Counted from the stretch's first letter, positions 54,946-62,816 are shown. The stretch: 64,000 nt of DNA from Peptoniphilus genitalis (GCF_023614525.1 NZ_CP097885.1:366001-430000); one strand, 5' to 3'. Numbers and translations: made by a program. Notes: generated by a model from the letters alone, not told the origin.

Positions 54946-55025
54946 TTTACGACAATTTGCTAACTCTCTATAAGTGCCTATAGATTTCTAGCAAATTGTC
55001 GTAAATTTGTCGTAAGTTGTCGTAA
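54946..55025. repeat. Integrase arm-type repeats at the element end
   Basis: TTGTCGTAA occurs three times in direct orientation at 54996-55004, 55007-55015 and 55017-55025, spaced 10-11 bp (one helical turn), and once inverted as TTACGACAA at 54947-54955. TTTACGACAATTTGC (54946-54960) and GCAAATTGTCGTAAA (54991-55005) form a perfect 15-bp inverted repeat. Located between the integrase stop and the metG fragment, as expected for Int arm-binding sites. Confidence 0.75.
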
Positions 55026-55028
55026 ATT

Positions 55029-56264
55029 CTAAAATATAAATTTCATTGCTTTTTCAAATTCTCCCATCTGTTCTATCTTAAAATCTTCTGTTGCATCTAC
55101 ATATATATCCATTGTTGTACTAATATCAGAATGACCTAGAATAGACTGCATTGCTTTTGTATTTATATTTTGTTCATTAAGCCTTGTAGTAAAGGTGTGT
55201 CTGAAAATGTGATTGCTTAAATGTGGAACTAATAGAATATCATTAGAGTTCGATTTATTTTTATCCATTATACTTAAATTGCAATCTCTAACAATTCTTC
55301 TTAAAGCTTTGTTAAGTGTTCCATTATTGTGAACCTTTCCGAATCTATTTAAAAATACAAAGTCTTTAAATCCATCGATTGAATCACAACATTCGATTCC
55401 AAAAGTCTTTTGTAACTCTCTTTCCATAAGAAAAGCATTTTTCACTTTTTGAACCATAGGAATACTTCGCTTACCTGATGCTGTCTTCGGTGTATTAATA
55501 GCATATCTATTGTTTAATCCTTTACCTTTACTATAATATACCAAAGTCCTATTTACATTTATAAGACCATTATCAAAATCTAGATCGTCCCATTGCAATC
55601 CTGTAACTTCTCCAACTCTCATTCCCGTCCAAAGCATAACAATGAATATTGGATACCATTTTTTATATTCATCACTATTAGATAAATATTCTTCAAATAG
55701 CACCTGTTCTTCTATTGTCATGGCTTTTTTCTTCGGAGATTCATTTCGATAAGCTACTTTCAGTTCCTTTAAAGCATTGTCAGACGGATTAAACCTTATA
55801 TATTCGTCATCCACTGCTAATTCTAAAACTTGATGTAAGACAGTATGAACACAATCTATGGTAGAAACCATCAATCCTTGATCTTCCTTTAATCTGTTAT
55901 AAAAACTTCTAACATCAGATCTTTTAATATCAGATAGTTTAATACGACCAAAAGTAGGTTCGACAAATTGTTGATACATATAGATGTAATTTTTAAAGGT
56001 ATTATCTTTTAAACCTCTTTTTACCTTTGTCCATAGCTTAAAAGTATCATTTACAGATAAGCTACTTCCTTCGTTGTTGATTCCATCTATAGTATTGCGT
56101 AAAATATCTAATTCCTTTTCTCTTAATTCTTTTAGAGTTTTCGCATAGATAGATTTTCTACGACCTATTTTGTCTTGCCACTTAAATTCATAAGTGCCAT
56201 TTGACCTTTGATATTCACCGTCTTTTAAAACAATCCCTTTACTATCTTTGCGTCTTTTTACCAT
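55029..56264 (-). CDS. int: Tyrosine recombinase / integrase (Tn916 Int type)
   Basis: 411 aa. An N-terminal arm-binding domain (about 1-65) with YEFKWQDKIGRRKSIYAKT, a core-binding domain (about 70-170), and a catalytic domain with R216 (TGMRVGEV), K260 (NTPKTASGKR), H352/R355 (NHIFRHTFTTR), H378 (LGHSDISTT) and nucleophile Y388 (MDIYVDA). All catalytic residues are present. It lies next to the element end and its repeats, followed upstream by xis: the Tn916-family recombination module. Start ATG 56264. Confidence 0.95.
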   Translation of the reverse strand: MVKRRKDSKGIVLKDGEYQRSNGTYEFKWQDKIGRRKSIYAKTLKELREKELDILRNTIDGINNEGSSLSVNDTFKLWTKVKRGLKDNTFKNYIYMYQQFVEPTFGRIKLSDIKRSDVRSFYNRLKEDQGLMVSTIDCVHTVLHQVLELAVDDEYIRFNPSDNALKELKVAYRNESPKKKAMTIEEQVLFEEYLSNSDEYKKWYPIFIVMLWTGMRVGEVTGLQWDDLDFDNGLINVNRTLVYYSKGKGLNNRYAINTPKTASGKRSIPMVQKVKNAFLMERELQKTFGIECCDSIDGFKDFVFLNRFGKVHNNGTLNKALRRIVRDCNLSIMDKNKSNSNDILLVPHLSNHIFRHTFTTRLNEQNINTKAMQSILGHSDISTTMDIYVDATEDFKIEQMGEFEKAMKFIF

Positions 56265-56341
56265 AAAAATTCTCCTTTTTTGATAAAAGACACGCTATAA
56301 TTATTATACCGCATTAAGCGTGTTTTATATATAGTTTTAGA

Positions 56342-56551
56342 TTAAATAGAGAACTGTCTATTTAAATATTCTTCCATTAATTTTTTCTTAATAAGACGCT
56401 TACTTCCATTAAATAATACAAAATCGCAATCATTTTCATCCGTTAATTGTCTAACTTTATCTTGACCAATATTAAAATATTCAGATGCTTCTTTTAATGT
56501 TAGAAATGCTTTCTCAGAAACACGAATACCTTTTATATTTTCGTTAATCAT
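56342..56551 (-). CDS. xis: Excisionase (Tn916 Xis-like)
   Basis: 69 aa from ATG 56551, which has GGAGG 6 nt upstream; the longer open frame to 56617 lacks a site. Winged-helix core LTLKEASEYFNIGQDKVRQL then SKRLIKKKLMEEYLNRQF, typical of Tn916 Xis. It lies 77 bp before int on the same strand and directs excision. Confidence 0.9.
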   Translation of the reverse strand: MINENIKGIRVSEKAFLTLKEASEYFNIGQDKVRQLTDENDCDFVLFNGSKRLIKKKLMEEYLNRQFSI

Positions 56552-56580
56552 AAATCCTCCAAATAATATATTTAAAATGT

Positions 56581-56637
56581 TTATTTTAATATTTTTAAAG
56601 TTTTTTGACATTGACAAGTGCCTTGGATTAGCAACAT
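56581..56637 (-). CDS. Microprotein ORF upstream of xis
   Basis: 18 codons, MLLIQGTCQCQKTLKILK, preceded by GGAGGTGAG (56652-56644) with 6-nt spacing, one of the strongest ribosome sites in the element. It ends 29 bp before the xis start. It may be a leader that couples or regulates xis translation. No homologue is known to me. Confidence 0.4.
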   Translation of the reverse strand: MLLIQGTCQCQKTLKILK

Positions 56638-56927
56638 AGGAATCTCACCTCCGCCTCTGTTCAGGATGAGCCGGCTTCAACCTTAGAAGTATCATTATCC
56701 TCATTTTCTTCTTAGCGGATAGGGTATCCCTCCCTATATTCAAACTCTTACTTATCGCTCCCTTTCTTCTTCCCTTGCTTTTTTCTTAGCAGTACTTGTT
56801 TTGCCGAATTATTCAGCAGAAAGATCTTGGCGGATAGGTTATTACGCTCCAAAAATGATTAATGTCTTGTCTTGGTCTATTTAATTGTTATGGTTCAAGT
56901 ATTGTTTAAATTTCTTTTAAAATAGAA
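56638..56927 (-). other. Intergenic region of the element with direct repeats
   Basis: No full gene. Two near-identical 14-mers, CCTATCCGCTAAGA and CCTATCCGCCAAGA (minus strand, cores at 56723-56715 and 56838-56830), lie 115 bp apart. A short frame KTSTAKKKAREEERER ends at 56752 after an upstream stop and may be the tail of a lost gene. Sequence style is more GC-rich than the chromosome around it. Confidence 0.4.
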
Positions 56928-56975
56928 AGAGGACAAAACTCCCCTCACTTTATAAAGGAAAATTTGCCCTCTTTG
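56926..56975 (-). terminator. Terminator after the sigma-like gene
   Basis: AAAGAGG / CCTCTTT stem with a long loop and a weak T tail on the minus strand. Confidence 0.45.
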
Positions 56976-56986
56976 GTAACCAGAAA

Positions 56987-57397
56987 CTATATTTCTTCTA
57001 TAAATTTCTTTAGTTTTTCTAAAATCTTATCTCGCCTTTTTATTAAAGCAGGATGTGATATATTTTGAGTCTTTGCTACTGCACGAAGTGTTTCATCATT
57101 GAAATATAATCTTTCAATTATTTCCCGTTCCTCCTCATTTAACTTTGACATAGAATTTCTTAGTGCTTCAATCATCATTTGTGTTGCGACAACTTTTTCT
57201 ACATCAACATTTTTATCTTCTAGATTATTTTCAAAATTCCCGTCATGATCCAATGATGAAAAAAAGAGCAAGTGGTTTTTCTTGTCCACCTGCTCTAAAT
57301 ACTTTTCATGTTCTTTTTCTCGCCAGTAGACTTTATATATCTGCTCGCTGACTTTAACCCTTTGTCCATTGACATAAAGGTAATATTCTTTTGGCAT
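56987..57397 (-). CDS. Sigma-70 region 4-like regulator of the element
   Basis: 136 aa. N-terminal YLYVNGQRVKVSEQIYKVYW and REKEHEKYLE are typical of sigma-like ORFs of Tn916-family and clostridial conjugative elements. C-terminal helix-turn-helix LNEEEREIIERLYFNDETLR then AVAKTQNISHPALIKRRDKI resembles region 4. It lacks region 2, so it is probably a regulator rather than a complete sigma factor. RBS GGAGG precedes ATG 57397. A leader peptide with an overlapping terminator lies just upstream. Confidence 0.8.
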   Translation of the reverse strand: MPKEYYLYVNGQRVKVSEQIYKVYWREKEHEKYLEQVDKKNHLLFFSSLDHDGNFENNLEDKNVDVEKVVATQMMIEALRNSMSKLNEEEREIIERLYFNDETLRAVAKTQNISHPALIKRRDKILEKLKKFIEEI

Positions 57398-57431
57398 TTA
57401 ATTTCCTCCATTTCTTTTTTTGTCTGCGTTT

Positions 57432-57467
57432 TTAGACAAAAAAAGGAGGACTCCTGCATCTTGGCAT
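57432..57467 (-). CDS. Leader peptide overlapping an attenuator
   Basis: 11 codons, MPRCRSPPFFV, with AGAGGA before the ATG at 57467. The coding bases form the loop and 3' arm of the terminator at 57437-57480, so ribosomes translating it would block that hairpin. This is the layout of transcriptional attenuation seen upstream of tet(M) (orf12). Confidence 0.5.
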   Translation of the reverse strand: MPRCRSPPFFV

Positions 57468-57480
57468 AAAAAGTCCTCTT
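57437..57480 (-). terminator. Attenuator/terminator upstream of the sigma-like gene
   Basis: GAGGACT / AGTCCTC stem followed by CTTTTTTT on the minus strand, between the MATE gene and the sigma-like gene. It overlaps a leader ORF. Confidence 0.75.
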
Positions 57481-57543
57481 AAATGAAAGAATCTTGCTTT
57501 TTCTCTATATTTTAAATTTGATTTTTTATAGTAATTACTAATA

Positions 57544-57597
57544 TCAAAAAGATCTGTAAATTTTTTCTATATAAGCATTAGACCTAAAATAATACAT
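57544..57597 (-). CDS. Microprotein ORF after the MATE gene
   Basis: 17 codons, MYYFRSNAYIEKIYRSF, with GGAGG 8 nt before the ATG (57597), starting 31 bp after the MATE stop. Could be a translated leader for downstream genes. Unknown function. Confidence 0.4.
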   Translation of the reverse strand: MYYFRSNAYIEKIYRSF

Positions 57598-57627
57598 AGT
57601 AATTTCCTCCAACTATTCAACCTGTTG

Positions 57628-59016
57628 CTAATTCATATAATGTATATTCCCTTCGTTTTTTAGTTCATTTTTTATTTTATAAACAACAATAACAGCTAAA
57701 ACAAATGACAAAATATCCGCTATTGGTTGGAGCAAATATATCCCAAACTTCCCGTATAAATTAGTAAGTACATATAAAAGAGGGATGTAGAAAATGCCTT
57801 GCCTTGAAATCGAAATTATCAACGACCAAAAATATTTACCTATGTTTTGCATCAACATACTACTTATCGCATAATAGGCTAACAATGGGATTGTTATACA
57901 TTGCATTCTAAGTAGTTGCACTCCTATAGAAATAACTTCACTATCTTTAGACATCGCAATAACAAAATGTTCCGAAAAAATATATAGCATCACTGCTGAT
58001 ATAATCAAAAATATAGTTCCAACAACAACTGTCAAATTAAATGCTGATCTAACTCTGCCATATTTTTTTGCACCATAATTCATTGCACAAATAGGTTGAA
58101 ACCCTTGCCCCCATCCAATCATAATCATATAAGCTATGGCAACTATTCTTGAACTAACGGTTAAGGCTGCAATAATACTGTCCCCAAAGCTTGCTGCAAC
58201 TCTATTCAATAAAATTAGAGAAACACTTGTAATTACTTGCCTTGAAAAGTTAGGCATTCCTCCTACAAGAATATGGTATATGCGTTCTTTACTACATTTG
58301 ACTTTTTTCAAAGAAACAGGAATATTACCATTTCCTTTTGCCAACATGGTAAGTGCAATACACGCAATTATTTGACCTGTCAAAGTTGCATATCCAGCTC
58401 CAACAAACCCGAACTTGAATATAAACATAAATACAGGATCAAGAATCATATTGCTAAACATTCCTAAAAGCAAACCTATCATTCCATCTTTTACATTTCC
58501 ACAAAGTCGTAATTGATTATAAATAGTAATTGAATACAGACTAAATGGAACGCTTATTATAATCACCTTTATATACTGAGTAGTAAATTTAAATAAATTA
58601 ACAGAAGCATTCCCACCAATGAACTTTGTCAAGTCTGATATAAAAATCCACGACAGTATAGCTATCAAAAATCCACTTATAATAGAAAAGGCTATTCCTA
58701 TGGAAGAAATAATTGTTGCCTCTTCTTCATCTTGTTCTCCAAGTTTTTTAGACATAATATTACCGCTACCATATCCAAACCAAAAACCAATAGCCTGAAT
58801 AATACTCACGAAGCTAAAAACAACACCAATAGCGGCTGTCATCGATTTATCATTTAAAAGTCCGACAAAAAATGTGTCTGTCAAACTATAAATAACCATA
58901 ATTAGCATACCCACAATTGTCGGAACAGACATTTTTACTATCAAAGGTAAAAGTGGTTCACTTAAAATCTTTTGCCTTCTCAATTCTTTTTGATCTATTT
59001 GATTTTTTGATTTCAT
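57628..59016 (-). CDS. MATE-family multidrug efflux transporter
   Basis: 462 aa from ATG 59016, with AAAGG upstream; longer starts would run back into the dikinase gene. Twelve membrane helices in two homologous halves. The opening LLPLIVKMSVPTIVGMLIMV and YSLTDTFFVGLL are the MATE signature; GWGQGFQPICAMNYGAKKYG starts the matching stretch in the second half. MepA-like. Its start overlaps the dikinase stop, so the two are co-translated. It would export a drug or cell product by cation antiport; coupling to the dikinase suggests a common substrate. Confidence 0.9.
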   Translation of the reverse strand: MKSKNQIDQKELRRQKILSEPLLPLIVKMSVPTIVGMLIMVIYSLTDTFFVGLLNDKSMTAAIGVVFSFVSIIQAIGFWFGYGSGNIMSKKLGEQDEEEATIISSIGIAFSIISGFLIAILSWIFISDLTKFIGGNASVNLFKFTTQYIKVIIISVPFSLYSITIYNQLRLCGNVKDGMIGLLLGMFSNMILDPVFMFIFKFGFVGAGYATLTGQIIACIALTMLAKGNGNIPVSLKKVKCSKERIYHILVGGMPNFSRQVITSVSLILLNRVAASFGDSIIAALTVSSRIVAIAYMIMIGWGQGFQPICAMNYGAKKYGRVRSAFNLTVVVGTIFLIISAVMLYIFSEHFVIAMSKDSEVISIGVQLLRMQCITIPLLAYYAISSMLMQNIGKYFWSLIISISRQGIFYIPLLYVLTNLYGKFGIYLLQPIADILSFVLAVIVVYKIKNELKNEGNIHYMN

Positions 59017-59017
59017 A

Positions 59018-61492
59018 TCAGCAACCTTTGACCTCGCCGGTATTACCATCTACTTGTATGGTATCTCCATCTTTGAATTTGGTAGTTGCAAAACCAACTC
59101 CAAGAACTGCCGGTATATTATATTCTCTTGCAACAATTGCAGCATGGCTCAAAGCAGAACCTGTATCTGCCACAACAGCACTTGCCAGCTTAAATAATGG
59201 AGTCCATTCAGGATCTGTAAGATGACAAACTAATATATCTCCTTTTTTCATTTTATAAAATTCTTTGGGACTATTTATTAGACACACCTTTCCAACTGCA
59301 ATGCCAGTGCTTCCGCTTACTCCTTTTAAGACATCACCATCTGTTTTAAAAATCAATAACTTTGAAGCTTCCCAAACTTTTACTGCTAAATTAAATTTTT
59401 CGTTTCTCCTATTTATTTTTTCCTTATCTGATTCATTTAAATTACCTCTGTTAATTACTTCCAACAATTCTTTATGAAAAAGATTAGCCACTCCAGTTTC
59501 TATATTTTCATCACCCAAGAGTATAAAGTTAATTCTTCTAACACACTTTCTCACATAATAAAATAGTGTTTCCCACAAATATTGACTTTCTTCACGAACC
59601 ACATGAAAATATCTAAAATATTTTATCTGTTTTTCTACATCCTGATACTTTCTACCATAGATTTCCTTTACGCTCTCCATAAGCTTAGAAAAATCCTTTA
59701 TATCGTTACTTTCATTACTATTTTCATTTAATATAGGTCGTAATATATTTATCAGCCTATCAGGATCCTCAAGAAATGTTTTTGCAGATAAACAATAACA
59801 ATTATAATCAGATTTAAAACCATTATCTTTCATAAACTCATCTGATATATTCTTAAAATCGTTATACTTTTTATATAATTCCTTAAAATTATCTCCGGAA
59901 ATTATTGCTTTTTTTAAAGCTTCATTTTTTCTTATCTCACGAGCCATTTTATAGACATCATTTGTAACCACTGATGTTTTATTATCTAAGTCCCAATAAA
60001 AATCAAATGATGAATAATTGCTATTTACTTTTTTTATTATTTTGGTAAATTTCTTGCTATTTAAAACTGATGGAAATAATGCATATTTGAATCTATCATA
60101 AGCAAGCTTTTGCAAAAGAACATAACTTTCTTCTAAAAAATTTCCACACTCCGTTAATGTCATATTTTCAAAATTTAAGTGCTTGATTTCTTCTATTTCA
60201 ACTTCATATATATTCATAAAATCTTTGCACTTCTTATAACAGAACTCAAAATCTTTCATGTTCTTTAAAATATTAAAAAATTTAAAAATATTCTTTCCAA
60301 TTCGCTTTCCGTCATCAGAAAAAGTTTGTATACCATCATCATCTATAATTGGATTTCTTGGTAAAATAATTCCACCTTCTGACAAAATGTTTACTTTCTG
60401 ATCATTAATTGCCATCAAATAATCGAAATCAAGGACTCTATGTGCAAAAGGCATTTTTTCTAAAAAGAATGACATTACTTCTTGTGTATCCTTTTTGATT
60501 TTTTTACCCTTTATATACTTCTCTATTAAATCATTGTCAGTTATATCATTCTTGGAATTTTTTAATGTGGTAATCGCTCTCGCTTGTAAAATATAGACAA
60601 TATCATTTTTGATAGCCCATTCAATATCCATAGGCATACCATAGTGTTTTTCAATCTCTAAACCGCACTTCATAAGTTCAAGTATTTCTCTATCATTTAA
60701 TGCACGAGTTTTTCTTTTATCAGAGTTTACCGATACTTCAACAGTTTCCTTATCCCCGTATATAATCTGAGTTTCCTTGCTTCCAATATTTACTTCGATT
60801 ATATTTCCTGATTTGTCAATAATGTAGCTATCCGCTGTAACTCTTCCGCTTACAACGCTTTCTCCTAAGCCAAAGCTTGCATTTATTTGCATCTCATTTT
60901 CTTTTTTGTTTACTGGGTTTACAGTAAATAAAACTCCTGATTTTTCACTCTCTATCATTTCTTGAATAACAACTGCAATAGAAACTGAAGTTTGATCATA
61001 ACCTTGATGAAATCTATAGCTTACAGCTCTATTCCCCCAAAGTGAAGCATAACAATTACGCACCCCATTTAATACACTTTCAATACCTTGAACATTTAAA
61101 TAAGTTTCTTGTTGCCCTGCAAAACTGGCATCCGGTAAATCTTCTGCCGTTGCTGAAGAACGCACTGCAACTCTTGTATTATTTCCAAGATTAAAATATT
61201 TTTCTCTTATTGCATTTTCCAATTGCTCAGGAAATTTCCCAGACTTTATCTTTCCTCTAAAATGCTCAGCTTCATTTAGAAGTATTTTTTCATCATCTGC
61301 TGATTTTTTAATTCCATTTTCAATGAGGCTATCAATAGCATTTACTTTTAAAAAATCTCTATATGTATCTGCTGTTATAACAAAACCACTTGGAACATTT
61401 ATTTTAGCCGAAGTCATTTCTCCAAGATTAGCTCCCTTACCTCCAACAATTAATACATCTTCCTTTTTTATCTCATTAAAATCCAGAATCAT
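59018..61492 (-). CDS. Rifampin-phosphotransferase-like dikinase (PEP-synthase-related)
   Basis: 824 aa from ATG 61492 behind GGAAGGTG. N-terminal ATP-grasp domain (about 1-315): VGGKGANLGEMTSAKINVPS, RVAVRSSATAEDLPDASFAG, GVLFTVNP, NASFGLGESVVSG, DIEWAIKNDIVYILQARAIT. A middle region of about 390 residues with no familiar motif. A C-terminal phosphohistidine domain (about 715-824) with H783 in SALSHAAIVAREY. The order ATP-grasp, middle, His with no C-terminal PEP barrel is that of rifampin phosphotransferase (Rph, about 867 aa, His about 42 from the end), not of PEP synthase. The middle would set substrate; it does not look close to known Rph middles, so another drug or metabolite is possible. 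Confidence 0.75.
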   Translation of the reverse strand: MILDFNEIKKEDVLIVGGKGANLGEMTSAKINVPSGFVITADTYRDFLKVNAIDSLIENGIKKSADDEKILLNEAEHFRGKIKSGKFPEQLENAIREKYFNLGNNTRVAVRSSATAEDLPDASFAGQQETYLNVQGIESVLNGVRNCYASLWGNRAVSYRFHQGYDQTSVSIAVVIQEMIESEKSGVLFTVNPVNKKENEMQINASFGLGESVVSGRVTADSYIIDKSGNIIEVNIGSKETQIIYGDKETVEVSVNSDKRKTRALNDREILELMKCGLEIEKHYGMPMDIEWAIKNDIVYILQARAITTLKNSKNDITDNDLIEKYIKGKKIKKDTQEVMSFFLEKMPFAHRVLDFDYLMAINDQKVNILSEGGIILPRNPIIDDDGIQTFSDDGKRIGKNIFKFFNILKNMKDFEFCYKKCKDFMNIYEVEIEEIKHLNFENMTLTECGNFLEESYVLLQKLAYDRFKYALFPSVLNSKKFTKIIKKVNSNYSSFDFYWDLDNKTSVVTNDVYKMAREIRKNEALKKAIISGDNFKELYKKYNDFKNISDEFMKDNGFKSDYNCYCLSAKTFLEDPDRLINILRPILNENSNESNDIKDFSKLMESVKEIYGRKYQDVEKQIKYFRYFHVVREESQYLWETLFYYVRKCVRRINFILLGDENIETGVANLFHKELLEVINRGNLNESDKEKINRRNEKFNLAVKVWEASKLLIFKTDGDVLKGVSGSTGIAVGKVCLINSPKEFYKMKKGDILVCHLTDPEWTPLFKLASAVVADTGSALSHAAIVAREYNIPAVLGVGFATTKFKDGDTIQVDGNTGEVKGC

Positions 61493-61515
61493 TTCTATCA
61501 CCTTCCTTTTTACAA

Positions 61516-62112
61516 TTAAATTTCTATATATTTAAAAACAATGCTTTGTATATAAATATTAAGTACTTCCTCAAATGTATCTTCATTAAAATGGAAATAA
61601 TTTGAACATAGAACAAAGCTTCCAACAAAGGCATTTGATAAACCTTGCTTATCTACGCTTTTTACTACATTGTTTTTGTACCAATAATCTATTAACCTAT
61701 TCAAAAAATCCCCATATAGATTTTCTACTCTATTCACTTTCTTTGAATCTTGACTCGCAAATATTCTAAATGCCTCTTGATAAATTTGCTGATTTCTAAT
61801 TTTCTCAGTCATGTCTATTGAATACTTAAAAATTACCTCTGAAAGGAATTTTTTAGGATTCGTAAGTGAATTTGAAAATTCTTTTTCAATGTTCTCCAAT
61901 TTTTGTATTGATCTATATGCCATTAAATCAATGACAAGAGATTCTTTATCTTTCCAAAAATTATAGAAACTCCCTTGAGCTATTCCGACTCTTTTTGTCA
62001 ATTCCGAAATGCTAAGTGATTTTGTCCCTTTATCATGAAATAAATCAAGAGCTGTTTCCATAATACTTTCTTTAATTTTTATCTTTTCTTCTTCTGTAAA
62101 TGCCTTTCCCAT
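61516..62112 (-). CDS. TetR-family transcriptional regulator
   Basis: 198 aa. N-terminal HTH (about 8-60): IMETALDLFHDKGTKSLSIS then ELTKRVGIAQGSFYNFWKDK. The C-terminal ligand/dimer domain is not assignable. First gene of the TetR-dikinase-MATE operon, ATG 62112 behind GGAGG, ending 23 bp before the dikinase. An inverted repeat over its promoter (62142-62171) is the expected autoregulatory operator. Ligand is presumably the substrate of the operon. Confidence 0.9.
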   Translation of the reverse strand: MGKAFTEEEKIKIKESIMETALDLFHDKGTKSLSISELTKRVGIAQGSFYNFWKDKESLVIDLMAYRSIQKLENIEKEFSNSLTNPKKFLSEVIFKYSIDMTEKIRNQQIYQEAFRIFASQDSKKVNRVENLYGDFLNRLIDYWYKNNVVKSVDKQGLSNAFVGSFVLCSNYFHFNEDTFEEVLNIYIQSIVFKYIEI

Positions 62113-62141
62113 ATTTTTATCCTCCGAGAGTGGTTTTTTTG

Positions 62142-62171
62142 TCTATGAATTTTACAATTTTTATTCATAGA
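62142..62171 (-). promoter_or_regulatory. Inverted-repeat operator of the TetR operon
   Basis: TCTATGAAT (62142-62150) and ATTCATAGA (62163-62171) are perfect 9-bp inverted halves 12 bp apart, directly downstream of the -10. A related pair TGAATATT / ATATTCA lies at about 62202-62222, around the -35. Confidence 0.7.
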
Positions 62172-62172
62172 T

Positions 62173-62201
62173 ATTATAACTCTTCTTCCTGTATATGTCA
62201 A
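62173..62201 (-). promoter_or_regulatory. Consensus promoter of the TetR-dikinase-MATE operon
   Basis: TTGACA (62201-62196) and TATAAT (62178-62173), spacing exactly 17 bp on the minus strand. Confidence 0.9.
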
Positions 62202-62237
62202 TGAATATTATTTTTTATATTCACAGATGGCTTCAAA

Positions 62238-62266
62238 TTGAATACATCATTATAATTTGGTATAAT
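62238..62266 (+). promoter_or_regulatory. Promoter of the mobilization genes
   Basis: TTGAAT (62238-62243), 17-bp spacer, TATAAT (62261-62266), with TGG before the -10 (extended -10). It is divergent from the TetR promoter, 37 bp apart, and drives the leader before mobC. Confidence 0.8.
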
Positions 62267-62284
62267 ATAGCTATAAATTCAAAA

Positions 62285-62360
62285 CTTGCTTAACGCTTGA
62301 TATCTAATTTATTCCTATGTAGCAAGCACAGTAAGTGTACGGACACTTACGGAAAATTGA
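62285..62360 (+). other. Candidate origin of transfer (oriT)
   Basis: Just before mobC lie a perfect hairpin GTAAGTGT-ACGG-ACACTTAC (about 62332-62351) and an outer pair CTTGCT / AGCAAG (about 62286-62325). Inverted repeats next to mobC are the usual setting of oriT for MobC/relaxase pairs. I do not recognise a known nic sequence, so the nick site is not assigned. Confidence 0.4.
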
Positions 62361-62391
62361 CGAAGCAGCCCTCTGGGGTCTGCTTCTTTTT
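62361..62391 (+). terminator. Terminator in the mobC leader
   Basis: GAAGCAG / CTGCTTC stem with inner CCCTCTGGGG and a run of seven T. It lies between the mob promoter and mobC, so it would either end a short leader RNA or attenuate mobC. Confidence 0.8.
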
Positions 62392-62458
62392 TTATCAATT
62401 TTTAGCTTGTTAGGGAGATCCCTAAGACCCCGAAATACATCTAAAGGAGGAATTATCT

Positions 62459-62815
62459 ATGGCAAATAGAATACGAAATGAAAGACTTGAAATTAAGCTA
62501 ACCAAAGAAGAAAAGGCTATTTTTGAAGAGAAACGAAAACTTGCAAATTGCAAAACTATGTCCCACTTTCTTAGAAAATGTGTATTGGAAAAAGAGATTT
62601 ATGTTGTAGATTTAGAACCATTTAGAAACCTACAATGGCTACTTTCAAATGCAACAAATAATATAAACCAGATTGCAAAAGCTACTAATACAACTGGTGT
62701 TATTTACAAAAATGAAATTGAATCAATGAATAAACAGATAGAAAAATTATCAAGAGAAATATGGCAGATCCATTCCCTACTTCTTAATAAATCAAAAGAA
62801 AGTTCTGGTGATTAG
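62459..62815 (+). CDS. mobC: Relaxosome accessory protein MobC
   Basis: 118 aa. N-terminal ribbon-helix-helix-like RIRNERLEIKLTKEEKAIFE, then KTMSHFLRKCVLE and the conserved MobC block NLQWLLSNATNNINQIAKAT; C-terminal coiled coil. RBS AAAGGAGG precedes ATG 62459. It helps the relaxase melt or bind oriT. It lies 1 bp before the relaxase gene. Confidence 0.9.
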   Translation: MANRIRNERLEIKLTKEEKAIFEEKRKLANCKTMSHFLRKCVLEKEIYVVDLEPFRNLQWLLSNATNNINQIAKATNTTGVIYKNEIESMNKQIEKLSREIWQIHSLLLNKSKESSGD

Positions 62816-62816
62816 T

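Noticed and set aside
59018..61492. Phosphoenolpyruvate synthase (ppsA) or pyruvate phosphate dikinase
   Set aside because: The His domain is at the C terminus and no PEP-binding barrel follows; the length and layout fit rifampin phosphotransferase-like proteins instead.
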